In this document: positions 1 to 8,557 of the stretch, one piece after another | How the letters are laid out: every line of letters begins with the position of its first letter | Numbering within the stretch: the stretch's first letter is position 1 | DNA from: Ruegeria arenilitoris | GTDB lineage: Bacteria; Pseudomonadota; Alphaproteobacteria; Rhodobacterales; Rhodobacteraceae | Direction: 5' to 3' | NCBI RefSeq assembly: GCF_013030985.1 | Contig: NZ_WPYP01000001.1 | Coordinates: forward strand, 310,001 to 374,000 | Length of the DNA: 64,000 nt | Program-made: the position numbers and the translations under genes | The notes under the pieces: generated by a model | What the model was told of the DNA's origin: nothing | Database searches by the model: none | Seen by the model: the letters and a program-made list of their open reading frames with translations, nothing else

Positions 1-635
1 ATCTTCACCGCGGTCTAGACCTGCTCATTGGAGTTTTTGCTGCTATCGTGTTGGCACCTTTGATGATACTGACAGCCGCCATCGTCGGGCTGACAAGCAA
101 AGGGCATATCCTTTATCGGGCGCCACGTGTTGGCAAAGGCGGCGATCAATTCACAATGTTCAAATTTCGCACCATGCCGGTCGGATCCGAGTCTGAATCC
201 AAGGTGACGGCACCGGACGACAAACGTCTGCTACCGGGTGCCAAGTTCATCCGAGCGGCGAAGCTCGATGAGTTGCCGCAATTATTCAACGTACTTGCCG
301 GTCAGATGGCTATTGTCGGACCGCGTCCTGAAGACCCCGAAATCGTTGAACAACTATACGGCCCGAGCGAGCGGGAGTCGCTCGCCTTTCGGCCCGGCCT
401 TACAAGTCCAGGCAGCCTTTGGTATTATCAAGAGGGAGAAGCGCTTCTCTCAACTGATGATCCACTCCAGAATTACGTGAGTGTCATGCGTAAAAAACTC
501 GCAATTGACGTAGACTATTTCCAGAACGCGACACCTGCCAGCGACCTGCTGATCATCATCTTGACCATCCAAACGATACTGAAGACACTTTTACTGAACA
601 CTTCTGTTTACCCGCGAAGAGCAAAGAATGGCTGA
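1..635 (+). CDS. Undecaprenyl-phosphate sugar phosphotransferase (bacterial sugar transferase), 5' end outside window
   Basis: The frame is open from base 3, and upstream of the first possible start (GTG at 48) it reads LHRGLDLLIGVFA, a hydrophobic stretch typical of the membrane anchor of this family, so the gene begins outside the window. The catalytic core of the polyprenyl-phosphate hexose-1-phosphate transferase family is visible: an FKFRTM motif followed by the LDELPQLFNVL and VGPRPE motifs. These enzymes move a sugar phosphate from a nucleotide sugar to undecaprenyl phosphate at the cytoplasmic membrane and so start a surface polysaccharide repeat unit. It overlaps the polymerase-like gene downstream by 8 bases, as in one operon. 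The sugar cannot be read from the sequence. Confidence 0.88.
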   Translation, partial: LHRGLDLLIGVFAAIVLAPLMILTAAIVGLTSKGHILYRAPRVGKGGDQFTMFKFRTMPVGSESESKVTAPDDKRLLPGAKFIRAAKLDELPQLFNVLAGQMAIVGPRPEDPEIVEQLYGPSERESLAFRPGLTSPGSLWYYQEGEALLSTDDPLQNYVSVMRKKLAIDVDYFQNATPASDLLIIILTIQTILKTLLLNTSVYPRRAKNG

Positions 636-1893
636 GGGAACTTTGCGACCTGCCAACTACCAAGTTGTTGCGAGCGCCGGACCAATCGCGATAGCCGTGA
701 CGTTGGCCTTTTGCATACTGGCAACGAACCTAGATATCTTCCTTTCGGAAAGAGGGTTCTTTCCTTTCAGTGCCTATTTCATTTTCGTCGCTCTGGCAGT
801 TTTGTTTGTCACGGCGATTGCGGTCGAAGGGACGGTTCGTACTTCTTTTGAACGCTTTGAGGGCGCGGTTCGGTTCTGTATTGTGCCCCTGACGATTTTT
901 TCGGGTTGGGTCGCGATACATGCCTTTCACTCTGGAGGTATGCCGTTATCCGGCGACGTGGACTTCACCATTGTTCTACCTGTCCTCCAGTTTGCTGTTC
1001 TGTTGTTCGGGATCGCATTAGCCAGTGAAGCTACGGTCACGGTCACCGTCCGAAAGATGTCCGCACTCGTAGTCTTGTTGTTGAGTGCATCGGTCATCCT
1101 CGAAACCTTCCTGCCGACCGTTCTAGGGGCTTCCATGGGGCGCAAAGGAGGACTGGCCCTGGATTCGAACACGGCTGCTTTTCTAATTGCTGCAAGCCTG
1201 GCCTTGTCGGTCGACTTCAGGCGTACGCGGTTGCTGGATATTGGTGTCATCATCATTGCTGTTGCGGGGGTCGTTTGCACACTCTCTCGGATGGGTATTT
1301 TATTCCTTCTCATCGTTTTCGCGACATATGGTGCATTGTTCGCACTGCGTGAACTGCGGGAGCGGCGGCTTGACCGATTGGTATTGGGTGCAGCGGTCGC
1401 AATCGCGGCACTGGGGGCCAGCGTGGCGATCCTGTATGTTTTGACTACCCTGCCGCAAGTTCAGAACACGACTATTGTTGAGCGTGCGGAACAGATTCTC
1501 TTTTCAGGCGCGAGAAACTTGGAAGACCCTTACAGAGCGCTTCTATTCCACCATTACCTCGATATCGCGGCAAGAAGCCCGTTTGCCGGAAATGGGGCGG
1601 GCCATACGTTAACCAATCTTGAAGCAAACGCCCCGTTTGGCTTCGGTCCACACAACATGTACCTGCGCGCCTGGATCGATGTGGGCCTGGTTGGCCTGTT
1701 CATCTATGTCGCCTTTGTCTTCTCGGTCATCGCTCTTGGCGTTGGAACCAGATCGCCAGAATTGATCCTGGTCGGGTGCTTGCTCGGGCTTTACGGTTTT
1801 TTTTCTCATAATGTGATTGACAACAAAGCGGTTGTTATTCTGGTGGCCGTGGCAATGGGTCAGGCGGCCGTCCTCCGCGAGGGCAAGAGCTAA
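628..1893 (+). CDS. O-antigen ligase / Wzy-type polysaccharide polymerase family membrane protein
   Basis: This 421-residue protein is almost entirely hydrophobic, with about ten predicted membrane segments. In the last third there is a polar periplasmic loop containing PFAGNGAGHTL and then GPHNMYLRAWIDVGLVG. That arrangement (G-x-G, then HNxYL, then a G-rich helix) is the hallmark of the Wzy_C/O-antigen ligase domain. Members either polymerise repeat units or ligate polymer to an acceptor at the periplasmic face of the inner membrane. Position right after an initiating transferase and before two glycosyltransferases favours a polymerase role, but ligase cannot be excluded. Start and stop overlap both neighbours (8 bases upstream, 1 base downstream). 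Confidence 0.8.
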   Translation: MAEGTLRPANYQVVASAGPIAIAVTLAFCILATNLDIFLSERGFFPFSAYFIFVALAVLFVTAIAVEGTVRTSFERFEGAVRFCIVPLTIFSGWVAIHAFHSGGMPLSGDVDFTIVLPVLQFAVLLFGIALASEATVTVTVRKMSALVVLLLSASVILETFLPTVLGASMGRKGGLALDSNTAAFLIAASLALSVDFRRTRLLDIGVIIIAVAGVVCTLSRMGILFLLIVFATYGALFALRELRERRLDRLVLGAAVAIAALGASVAILYVLTTLPQVQNTTIVERAEQILFSGARNLEDPYRALLFHHYLDIAARSPFAGNGAGHTLTNLEANAPFGFGPHNMYLRAWIDVGLVGLFIYVAFVFSVIALGVGTRSPELILVGCLLGLYGFFSHNVIDNKAVVILVAVAMGQAAVLREGKS

Positions 1894-3065
1894 TGCGTGT
1901 TTTGCATGTCATCGACGGGATAGACGTGGGTGGGGCTGAATACGTGCTCGTTCAACTCGTCGAGGGGCTACAGGCCGCTGGGGTTAAAAACTACATACTG
2001 GTAATGACCAGTTGCGGACCTTTGAAGGAACGCTTGCTGGCTTCGGGCGCAGAGTTGATCGAGATCGGCGCCCCGCGAAAGAGGGTGCCTTTGCGGGCGC
2101 TCTACCGCATGGTTCGAGAGGTGCGGGCAGTGGCGCCGGACGTGATCCAGGGATGGATCTATCATGGCAACCTTGCCGCCACGGTCCTGCGTATAATGGC
2201 ACGTTCGCCGGCGCCGGTCGTCTGGAGCAATCACAATACGCTCGATCCGCCGCTTCAGCTGCCTGCGATCAGTCGGGCGGCAGCTAAGCTCAACCGTTAC
2301 TTGTCTGGTTGGCCTGAAAGGATCGTCTATGTTTCCGAGGTCGCAGCAAAGCAGCACGAGCGGGCTGGTTTCAACGCGTCCAAGACACTGGTAATCCCGA
2401 ACGGCACAGATTGCGTTCACTTTCGGCCCCGGCCGAACGCTCGCGAAATGCTGAGCAACGAGATTGGCAATACTGCGGACGTAACGCTTTTCGGCCTTTT
2501 TGCCCGCTGGCACCCAATGAAGGGGCACGCGGTGCTTTTTTCTGCGGCAGCCAAATTGCGCGCTTCAGGGGTGCCATTTCATCTGGTGCTCGCAGGTACA
2601 GGTATCGAACGTCAAAACTCGGAACTCGTCGACGCGCTCGCGCGTGAGGGGATCGATGATCATGTATCCTGCCTCGGCGAGCGTCACGACATACATGCCT
2701 TATTGCCCGGACTCGACGCTTTCGTATTGCCTTCGGTGTTTGGTGAGGCTTTCCCGCTCGTATTGGGCGAGGCAATGGCGAGCGAAGTGCCATGCATTGC
2801 GACAGATGTCGGAGATAGCCGACTGATCGTTGGAGATACCGGTGCGATCATCCCGCCCGGAGATCCTGAAGCGCTCGCGGATGCTATGCGGACAATGGTC
2901 GAGATGCCGGCCGCCGAACGGCTGACCCGGGGTCGGCTCGCCCGAAAGCGGATCGAAGAGAAGAACTCCCTCGAAGCGATGGTCAGCTGCTATACTGACC
3001 TCTATGAGCGCGTGCGCCTCAACGCCCCGAGTCAAAAACGACAAGCACTGGGTTTGGGGGGCTGA
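1893..3065 (+). CDS. Glycosyltransferase, GT-B fold, GT4 family
   Basis: The N-terminus MRVLHVIDGIDVGGAEY is the usual glycine-rich opening of the acceptor domain in GT4 enzymes. The C-terminal half holds the donor-binding domain: a GLFARWHPMKGH segment, then PSVFGEAFPLVLGEAMA with the E-x7-E pattern, then the VGDTGAIIPPGDPEALA closing segment. At 390 residues it has normal family length. It probably adds one sugar to the lipid-linked repeat unit in the cytoplasm. Start ATG overlaps the preceding TAA by one base (TAATG), implying translational coupling in the same polysaccharide operon. Donor and linkage are unknown. Confidence 0.85.
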   Translation: MRVLHVIDGIDVGGAEYVLVQLVEGLQAAGVKNYILVMTSCGPLKERLLASGAELIEIGAPRKRVPLRALYRMVREVRAVAPDVIQGWIYHGNLAATVLRIMARSPAPVVWSNHNTLDPPLQLPAISRAAAKLNRYLSGWPERIVYVSEVAAKQHERAGFNASKTLVIPNGTDCVHFRPRPNAREMLSNEIGNTADVTLFGLFARWHPMKGHAVLFSAAAKLRASGVPFHLVLAGTGIERQNSELVDALAREGIDDHVSCLGERHDIHALLPGLDAFVLPSVFGEAFPLVLGEAMASEVPCIATDVGDSRLIVGDTGAIIPPGDPEALADAMRTMVEMPAAERLTRGRLARKRIEEKNSLEAMVSCYTDLYERVRLNAPSQKRQALGLGG

Positions 3066-3071
3066 CTGGAC

Positions 3072-4100
3072 ATGAAGCGGCGAAGTGGTGGCGAGAAGGG
3101 GCTTCCTTCAGTTGCGGCGATCATGCCTTGCCGTAACGAGATCAAACACATCGACGCCGCAGTTACCTCGGTTCTGGAGTTCGACTACCCGCGCGAACGG
3201 CTCTCTCTCACGGTGGCCGACGGTATGAGCGACGACGGTACGCGCGCGCGCCTTGACGCGCTTGCGGCATGCGAGCCGCGCGTTTCAGTGCTTGATAATC
3301 CTGATCGGCTACCGGCCCATGCTCTTAATCGTGCGATCGAAGTGACCGACGCGGAGGTCGTTTTGCGGCTCGATGCACATGCTGTCTATCCAGCCAACTA
3401 TGCCCGGTCCTGTGTTGACGTGCTCCTCGAAACCGGAGCATGGAATGTCGGTGGCGTCGTCATCACGCATCCAGGAGCGAAGACACCCATGGCGGAAGCG
3501 ATTGCTTTCGCCATGGCGCATCCGTTCGGGGTCGGGAATTCCTCATTCCGGATCGGAGCCGAGGGGCGAAAGCGTGTCGAGACCGTGCCCTTTGGTTGCT
3601 GGCGGCGCGAGGTGCTTCGGGATTTGGGCGGCTTCGCGACCGACATCCCCTATGCCGAGGACGACGAACTGAATGCGCGGATCGTCGCGAGGGGCGGCGA
3701 TGTGGTTCTTGATCCGGCCATTGAGGTGGCCTATTTCGCGCGAGGCACGTTGCGTGCTCTGGCGCTTCAGATGTTCCGCTACGGTCGTTACAAGCCAGTT
3801 TCGGGCCGGCGCCTCGGTCGCGTCACGACCTGGCGGCAGATAGTTCCTCCCGCTTTCGTAGCGGCATTTGGCCTTTCCGCGTTGACCGCGGTTCTGTGGC
3901 CGCCCATGGGCGGTATCGGTGTCGCATTGCTGGCGCTTCATCTTTTTGTCGGAGGTTTGGCCGCTGCTCGTGCAACGCGCAGCCTGGGGCTGGCCGCGGC
4001 GCTTCGGCTGCCGGTTGTTTTTCTTTCCATGCATGTAACTTATGGTGCCGGCTACCTCTGCGGTCTGGCGTCGCTGCTCTTTGAACGAGGCAGCGGATGA
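3072..4100 (+). CDS. Glycosyltransferase family 2, succinoglycan ExoA-like
   Basis: The protein has a GT-A fold start (VAAIMPCRNE), a nucleotide-binding VADGMSDDGT segment, and LRLDAHAVY in place of the DxD metal site (D-A-H), followed by the acceptor region with PFGCWRRE and YAEDDELNARI. The D-A-H variant, and the two or three C-terminal membrane helices after about residue 250, are features I associate with ExoA-type beta-glucosyltransferases of succinoglycan synthesis. It lies 6 bases after the GT4 gene and closes the polysaccharide run. The likely role is extension of the lipid-linked repeat unit at the cytoplasmic membrane; the exact sugar is inferred only. Confidence 0.82.
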   Translation: MKRRSGGEKGLPSVAAIMPCRNEIKHIDAAVTSVLEFDYPRERLSLTVADGMSDDGTRARLDALAACEPRVSVLDNPDRLPAHALNRAIEVTDAEVVLRLDAHAVYPANYARSCVDVLLETGAWNVGGVVITHPGAKTPMAEAIAFAMAHPFGVGNSSFRIGAEGRKRVETVPFGCWRREVLRDLGGFATDIPYAEDDELNARIVARGGDVVLDPAIEVAYFARGTLRALALQMFRYGRYKPVSGRRLGRVTTWRQIVPPAFVAAFGLSALTAVLWPPMGGIGVALLALHLFVGGLAAARATRSLGLAAALRLPVVFLSMHVTYGAGYLCGLASLLFERGSG

Positions 4101-4443
4101 CGCCGACAGGGGCGCCAGATGTTGGATTGTCGAAAGCCAAGACCTATGCGTTTTCGCCTGTTTCGACTCACGCGCAGGGTCTTGTCAGACTAACCAGTCT
4201 TGAGCGGGGCAGGGCGGTCGCATAGCGTTCGCACATGGCCAAATCAGCTTCCTTCAATCACTTCAACCAGGATCGCAGCCTCTCCAAACGGGACCATTTC
4301 AATTTCAAACGAACCGCTGCTCTGGCCCGAGTGGTGCAGTCTCGGCGCGGCATAAGGGACAGCGTCACTGTCCTGACAGAGACGAGTTCGTATTAGTCTG
4401 ACAGCACCGCCATACCCCACATTTTGCAGCGGTTTCGCAGGCA
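4101..4443. other. Intergenic stretch between polysaccharide operon and SDR gene
   Basis: About 340 bases separate the end of the ExoA-like gene from the end of the minus-strand SDR gene. No RNA gene, strong terminator hairpin or repeat is evident. The only coding candidate is the short minus-strand frame at 4244-4444, listed separately. Confidence 0.5.
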
Positions 4444-4444
4444 T
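4244..4444 (-). CDS. Possible small protein coupled to SDR gene, unknown
   Basis: This is a 66-residue frame on the minus strand whose ATG overlaps the TGA of the SDR gene (TGATG), an arrangement that permits translational reinitiation. The C-terminal part (SFEIEMVPFGEAAILVEVIE) alternates polar and hydrophobic residues like a beta-sheet protein, for example the end of a cupin, but the N-terminal part is unremarkable and I recognise no family. It may be a real small gene, a remnant of a longer one, or chance. Confidence is low. Confidence 0.22.
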   Translation of the reverse strand: MPAKPLQNVGYGGAVRLIRTRLCQDSDAVPYAAPRLHHSGQSSGSFEIEMVPFGEAAILVEVIEGS

Positions 4445-5163
4445 CAGACCGAGCGCGTAATGCCTCCGTCGACGCGGATGTTCTGGCCGGTGATATACGC
4501 GCCGCCGTCCGAGGCCAGAAAGGCCACGGTGGCGGCGATCTCGTCATAGGCCTTGCCATACCGCTCCATTGGGATGCGCGCCTTCCACTCGGGGTTTTCG
4601 GGCAGGCTGTCGATGAAGCCCGGAAGCACGTTGTTCATGCGCACATTGTCGGGGGCGTATTTGTCGGCGAACAGTTTGCTATAGGCCGCAAGCCCAGCCC
4701 GCATCACGCCCGAGGTTGGGAAGACCGGATCCGGCTCGAACGCGGCAAAGGTCGAAATGTTGATGATCGCGCCGGATTTCTGCTCGATCATGATGGGCGC
4801 GACAATCCGCGTGGCACGTACGGCGTTCAGGAAATAGACCTCCATCCCTTCGTGCCAGTCTTCATCGCTGATCTCCAGAACCGGTGCGCGCGGACCGTGA
4901 CCAGCCGAATTCACCAACGCATCCACACGGCCCCATTTGTCCATGACGGCATCGACCAACTGCTGCATGTCCGCGCTGGACCTGTTGGTGCCGGTCGCGC
5001 CAATGCCGCCAAGCTCGGCCGCCAGAGCGTCGCCTTTGCCCGAAGACGAGAGGATCGCAACGTTGAACCCATCGGCCGCTAGTCGGCGTGCGCTTTCCGC
5101 TCCCATGCCGCTGCCACCGCCCATGATGATCGCAACTTTCTTGTCAGCCATGTTTGCCCCCAT
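4444..5163 (-). CDS. SDR family oxidoreductase with atypical active site
   Basis: The 239-residue Rossmann protein has the dinucleotide-binding loop MGGGSGMG (residues 14-21), a VNSAGHG motif around residue 84 and the conserved VRMNNVLPGF segment near 174-183, ending with TGQNIRVDGG. The family reduces or oxidises carbonyl/hydroxyl groups with NAD(P)H. The Ser of NIST (137) is present, but the usual Y-x3-K is not found at its expected place: the region reads SGVMRAGLAAYSK (151-163). It therefore belongs to a divergent SDR subgroup, or is catalytically unusual. Start could also be the ATG at 5151. It is divergent from the LysR gene at 5274, its likely regulator. Confidence 0.78.
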   Translation of the reverse strand: MGANMADKKVAIIMGGGSGMGAESARRLAADGFNVAILSSSGKGDALAAELGGIGATGTNRSSADMQQLVDAVMDKWGRVDALVNSAGHGPRAPVLEISDEDWHEGMEVYFLNAVRATRIVAPIMIEQKSGAIINISTFAAFEPDPVFPTSGVMRAGLAAYSKLFADKYAPDNVRMNNVLPGFIDSLPENPEWKARIPMERYGKAYDEIAATVAFLASDGGAYITGQNIRVDGGITRSV

Positions 5164-5273
5164 TCAGCTGGTGTCCCTGATCTATGGTCAACATGGGGTG
5201 CGGCAAGGCGTTTGACCAATCAGAAATTCTGCCTTAACCCTGTAGAATACCTATTGAGTAAGGCGCTTGAACG

Positions 5274-6146
5274 ATGCGCAATCTACCGCCTTTGAACGCG
5301 CTCAAGGCTTTTGAGGCCTCGGGGCGCCATCTGAATTTCAGCCGGGCCGCCGAGGAGCTTGGCGTGACGCAGGGTGCCGTCGCCCAACATGTAAGGTCGC
5401 TTGAGGAGTTGTTGAATATCAAACTCTTCGACAGAAAACCCAGGGGTTTGTCCCTGACGGATGAAGGCCGGAAGTATCTTGCTCCGATCCGCCGTGCCTT
5501 TGACATGATGGCTGAGGCAACAGCCAATCTGGCGCCGCAGGACGTCGTAGTCACAATCAGTACGACACCGTCTTTTGCTACACGCTGGTTGGTGCCAAGG
5601 CTGGGGGCATTCGCGCAGGATCATCCGGATATCCGGTTGCGTCTGGATGCGTCAAACGCGCTGGCGAACTTTCAGACGGATGGGGTGGATATCGCGGTTC
5701 GGCAGGGGAAACCGCCATTTGGACCGGGGCTGGTCGCTGAACCCTTGTTTGCCGCCGACCTGATCGCGGTGTGCCATCCAGATCTGGCCTTTGGGGACAA
5801 TCCGATCCGGTCACCCGCAGATTTGCTCGACCACGTCCTGCTGGAAGACACGCATGGCCAATGGCCCCTGTTTCTTGAGGCCGCGTTGGGAGAAGTGCCG
5901 CCGACCAGTTTGAAAACGATGGCCTTCAGCCAGACTTCTCTGGCCATTGATGCCGCCATTGCAAGGCAGGGTGTGGCGTTGGCAAATCGAGAGTTTGTCG
6001 AGGATGACATTCGGGCGAAGCGTCTGTGCCAGCCGGTCTCGTTTTCAACCGAAGTGCAGGAGGGGTACCACCTTGTCACCCCGCGCGACCCAAGGAAACC
6101 ACGGATCGTTGCCGCCGTACGGGCGTGGCTGCTGGCACAGGTCTGA
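5274..6146 (+). CDS. LysR family transcriptional regulator, GcvA-type
   Basis: The N-terminal winged helix-turn-helix is clear: LNALKAFEASGRHLNFSRA, then ELGVTQGAVAQHVRSLE (recognition helix), then LFDRKPRGLSLTDEG. The opening 'PPLNALKAFEA' and the RG-x-LTDEG wing are typical of GcvA-like LysR proteins. The remaining 200 residues form the periplasmic-binding-like effector domain (TTPSFATRWLVPRLGAF). It is transcribed away from the SDR gene with a 110-base shared upstream region, so it most likely controls that gene and itself. The effector is unknown. Confidence 0.88.
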   Translation: MRNLPPLNALKAFEASGRHLNFSRAAEELGVTQGAVAQHVRSLEELLNIKLFDRKPRGLSLTDEGRKYLAPIRRAFDMMAEATANLAPQDVVVTISTTPSFATRWLVPRLGAFAQDHPDIRLRLDASNALANFQTDGVDIAVRQGKPPFGPGLVAEPLFAADLIAVCHPDLAFGDNPIRSPADLLDHVLLEDTHGQWPLFLEAALGEVPPTSLKTMAFSQTSLAIDAAIARQGVALANREFVEDDIRAKRLCQPVSFSTEVQEGYHLVTPRDPRKPRIVAAVRAWLLAQV

Positions 6147-6461
6147 CGATTCCGTGCAAAGCCGGAACCCCGGTACGCAAGCAACCCGACCAATGCCGCA
6201 GGAAGGGCGTATTGCTGCCATATCACGGGTGCAGAATTGCGGCAAAACAAGGCGCGGTCACGCTCTTGGCGGGTTCTCAGGTCGGGTTATGTGTCGCAAC
6301 GGTAACGACGCCCTGAAATTTCGCGCCGGCCAATTAGCGAACGCCGATTGTTGGGATATCAAGAACCGCAAACACAAATGAAACAAATTGCACGAGCAGC
6401 CAGTTCCGAAAGAACGCGACCTGATCGCGGAGTTTCGAACATATTCTCGGTCGGAGGTCCA
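6147..6461. other. Non-coding stretch upstream of gtr-like operon
   Basis: The frame of the downstream gene is open upstream to 6348, but the residues there are low-complexity and lack the glycosyltransferase pattern, while a GGAGG at 6453-6457 sits 4 bases before ATG 6462. I therefore treat this whole stretch as leader/promoter DNA. No convincing hairpin terminator or RNA gene is seen. Confidence 0.5.
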
Positions 6462-7421
6462 ATGTTACTGTCCGTTGTCGTCCCCTGCATGAACGAGGAG
6501 GCTTCGATCCCCATGCTGGTCGAGCGTTTGATCGCTGCAACCGACGCTTGGCGGGGTGATACAGAGATTGTGCTGGTCGATGATGGATCGACCGATGACA
6601 CCTGGAGCGCGATTTGCGCACAGTGTGCCGAGCATTCCGCGATCCGTGGTTTGAAACTGTCGATGAACCGCGGGCATCAGGTGGCTTTGACGGCCGGGCT
6701 GATGGCAGCCAAGGGCGAGCGGGTCTTCATGCTCGACGCCGATTTGCAGGACCCGCCCGAGCTGTTGTCGGACATGATGGCAATGATGGATCGCGGCTAT
6801 GACGTGGTTTACGGGCGCCGCAGCGAGCGTAAGGGGGAAAGCTGGTTCAAGAAGGTTACCGCCCACGGATTCTATCGCGTGCTGAACCGGCTGTCCGATG
6901 TGCCGATCCCCAACGATACCGGCGATTTTCGTCTGGTGACCCGGCGGGCGTTGGATGCAGTTCTGCAAATGCCCGAGCGTGCGCGCTTCATTCGAGGGAT
7001 GTTCGCATGGGCAGGGTACCGGCAGATCGGTATCGAATATATCCGCGATCCGCGTGTGGCGGGCGAAACCAAATACCCGCTGTCCAAGATGATCCGGTTT
7101 GCCTTTGACGCAATGGCCAGTTTCTCGATCAAGCCGCTGCAAATCGCGACGCGGATGGCCTTTCTGACTTTAATCGTTGCCGCCCTGATGGGGGTCTACG
7201 TGTTCGGGTCTCTGATCCTTTACAATACTGTCGCTGGTTGGGCCTCGACCGTTCTGATCATCAGCTTTTTCTCAGGCATCCAATTGCTGACACTGGGCAT
7301 CATGGGGGAATACCTTGGCCGCCTTTATGTTGAAGCCAAGGGTCGGCCGTTGTTCTTTGTGGACGAGCAAGCCGGAGACGCTGTCGAACCCGTCGTCGAG
7401 CATATAGCCAATCACCAATGA
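6462..7421 (+). CDS. gtrB: Bactoprenol glycosyltransferase, GtrB-like (GT2, DPM1-like)
   Basis: The protein starts MLLSVVVPCMNEEASIP, then shows the nucleotide-binding VDDGSTDDT (residues 40-48), the metal-binding DADLQD (92-97), and the YPLSKMIRFAFDA segment before two C-terminal membrane helices. This is the layout of GtrB/polyisoprenyl-phosphate glycosyltransferases, which load a sugar from a nucleotide donor onto bactoprenol phosphate on the cytoplasmic side. The start at 6462 was chosen for its GGAGG at 6453-6457 and because the family motif begins directly. It overlaps the GtrA-like gene by 4 bases (ATGA), supporting a gtr-type serotype-conversion operon. The sugar transferred is not known. 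Confidence 0.85.
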   Translation: MLLSVVVPCMNEEASIPMLVERLIAATDAWRGDTEIVLVDDGSTDDTWSAICAQCAEHSAIRGLKLSMNRGHQVALTAGLMAAKGERVFMLDADLQDPPELLSDMMAMMDRGYDVVYGRRSERKGESWFKKVTAHGFYRVLNRLSDVPIPNDTGDFRLVTRRALDAVLQMPERARFIRGMFAWAGYRQIGIEYIRDPRVAGETKYPLSKMIRFAFDAMASFSIKPLQIATRMAFLTLIVAALMGVYVFGSLILYNTVAGWASTVLIISFFSGIQLLTLGIMGEYLGRLYVEAKGRPLFFVDEQAGDAVEPVVEHIANHQ

Positions 7422-7804
7422 CCGAACGCCGCCGCATATTTCGTTTTGCGGTCGTCGGGACCGGGGTGGCGGCCTATTACATGGTGGCCTATCTGGGTTT
7501 GCTGCACCTGTTGGGCTCGCCTTGGATCGCAAACCTGCTGGCCTTTGGCTCTGCGATCCTGATCCAGTATGTCGGCCAAACGGCCTGGACCTTTGGTAAG
7601 CCTCTGGCTGCCCCGGCCCAATTCGGGCGCTTCCTTTGCATGATCGGGGTCGGTCTGGTCGTGTCCTCTGCAATTACCGGGATCATCGGCCCGCGTCTGG
7701 GACTGCCCGAGACCGTCTCAGCCGCTTCGGTCGTCGTGGTGCTGCCGGTCCTCAACTTTGTGATCCTTCGTCTTTGGGTCTACCGCGAGCAAAATTCAAT
7801 CTAG
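7418..7804 (+). CDS. gtrA: GtrA-family membrane protein (bactoprenol-sugar flippase)
   Basis: This 128-residue protein begins with a short basic stretch (TERRRIFRFAVVG) followed by four hydrophobic segments, the size and topology of the GtrA/DPMS family. The FRFAVVGTGVAAYYMV opening and AWTFGKP in the middle match the conserved family pattern. GtrA proteins are thought to flip the bactoprenol-linked sugar made by GtrB across the inner membrane. The start codon overlaps the end of the GtrB gene (ATGA), which fits the GtrB-GtrA partnership. It could also serve arabinogalactan-like decoration, as in other GtrA proteins. Confidence 0.82.
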   Translation: MTERRRIFRFAVVGTGVAAYYMVAYLGLLHLLGSPWIANLLAFGSAILIQYVGQTAWTFGKPLAAPAQFGRFLCMIGVGLVVSSAITGIIGPRLGLPETVSAASVVVVLPVLNFVILRLWVYREQNSI

Positions 7805-7813
7805 AGATCAGCC

Positions 7814-8554
7814 ATGTCGCATATCTATTCCAACGAGTTCTTTGACTATATCGACCAGGGCGCGCGGCGTTCGGCGAACAGCCTGATCCGGTGTCTTCAG
7901 TCATGGGTCAAGCCGGAAAGCGTTGTCGATTTCGGATGCGGGCGGGGGGTCTGGTTGTCGGAATGGTCGGCGGCAGGGTGTACGGATATCGCGGGCGTCG
8001 ACGGTGACTATGTAGATCGCGAACGGCTGGCCATCCCAGCGGATGCGTTTTTCGGAAAGGACCTTGTCCAGCCAATCGATCTGGGGCGGCGCTTCGATCT
8101 GGCCCAGTCGCTGGAGGTCGGAGAGCACCTGCCGCATGAGGCCTCGGTCAGTCTGGTGCAAAGCCTGACGCACCATGCCGATCTGGTCCTGTTCTCGGCA
8201 GCGGTGCCCGGGCAGGGGGGCGAATTCCACATCAACGAACAACCGCTTTCGTTCTGGCAGGATCTGTTCGCCGAACGCGGATACACCGCCTATGACTGCC
8301 TGCGCCCCGAGTTGTTCGGCGATGCAAGCATCGAGCCCTGGTATCGCTATAACTCGGTTCTTTACGCCAACGAATCCGGTGCGGCCAAGCTGCCGCCCGA
8401 AGTGCTGAAGACCAAAGCCGACGGGGCGCTGAAAGAGGTGGGCACTTTCGGTTGGAACCTGCGGAAGATGGTCGTGCGCCGTTTGCCGCGCACAACGGTC
8501 ACTGCGATAGCGCAGGCACGGGCGTCGATCATTGCCCGTTCTTACAGGGGGTAA
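7814..8554 (+). CDS. SAM-dependent class I methyltransferase
   Basis: The SAM-binding glycine-rich motif I appears as VVDFGCGRGVWLSEW (about residues 38-52), followed by an acidic motif II around VDGDYVDRERL, and the later LAQSLEVGEHLPHE segment typical of class I methyltransferases (SL-E-V-x-E-H). Length is 246 residues. It lies between gtrA and the membrane glycosyltransferase-like gene, only a few bases from each, so it probably methylates a sugar of the same surface glycan or its lipid-linked form. The target is inferred from context alone. Confidence 0.8.
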   Translation: MSHIYSNEFFDYIDQGARRSANSLIRCLQSWVKPESVVDFGCGRGVWLSEWSAAGCTDIAGVDGDYVDRERLAIPADAFFGKDLVQPIDLGRRFDLAQSLEVGEHLPHEASVSLVQSLTHHADLVLFSAAVPGQGGEFHINEQPLSFWQDLFAERGYTAYDCLRPELFGDASIEPWYRYNSVLYANESGAAKLPPEVLKTKADGALKEVGTFGWNLRKMVVRRLPRTTVTAIAQARASIIARSYRG

Positions 8555-8557
8555 GGA

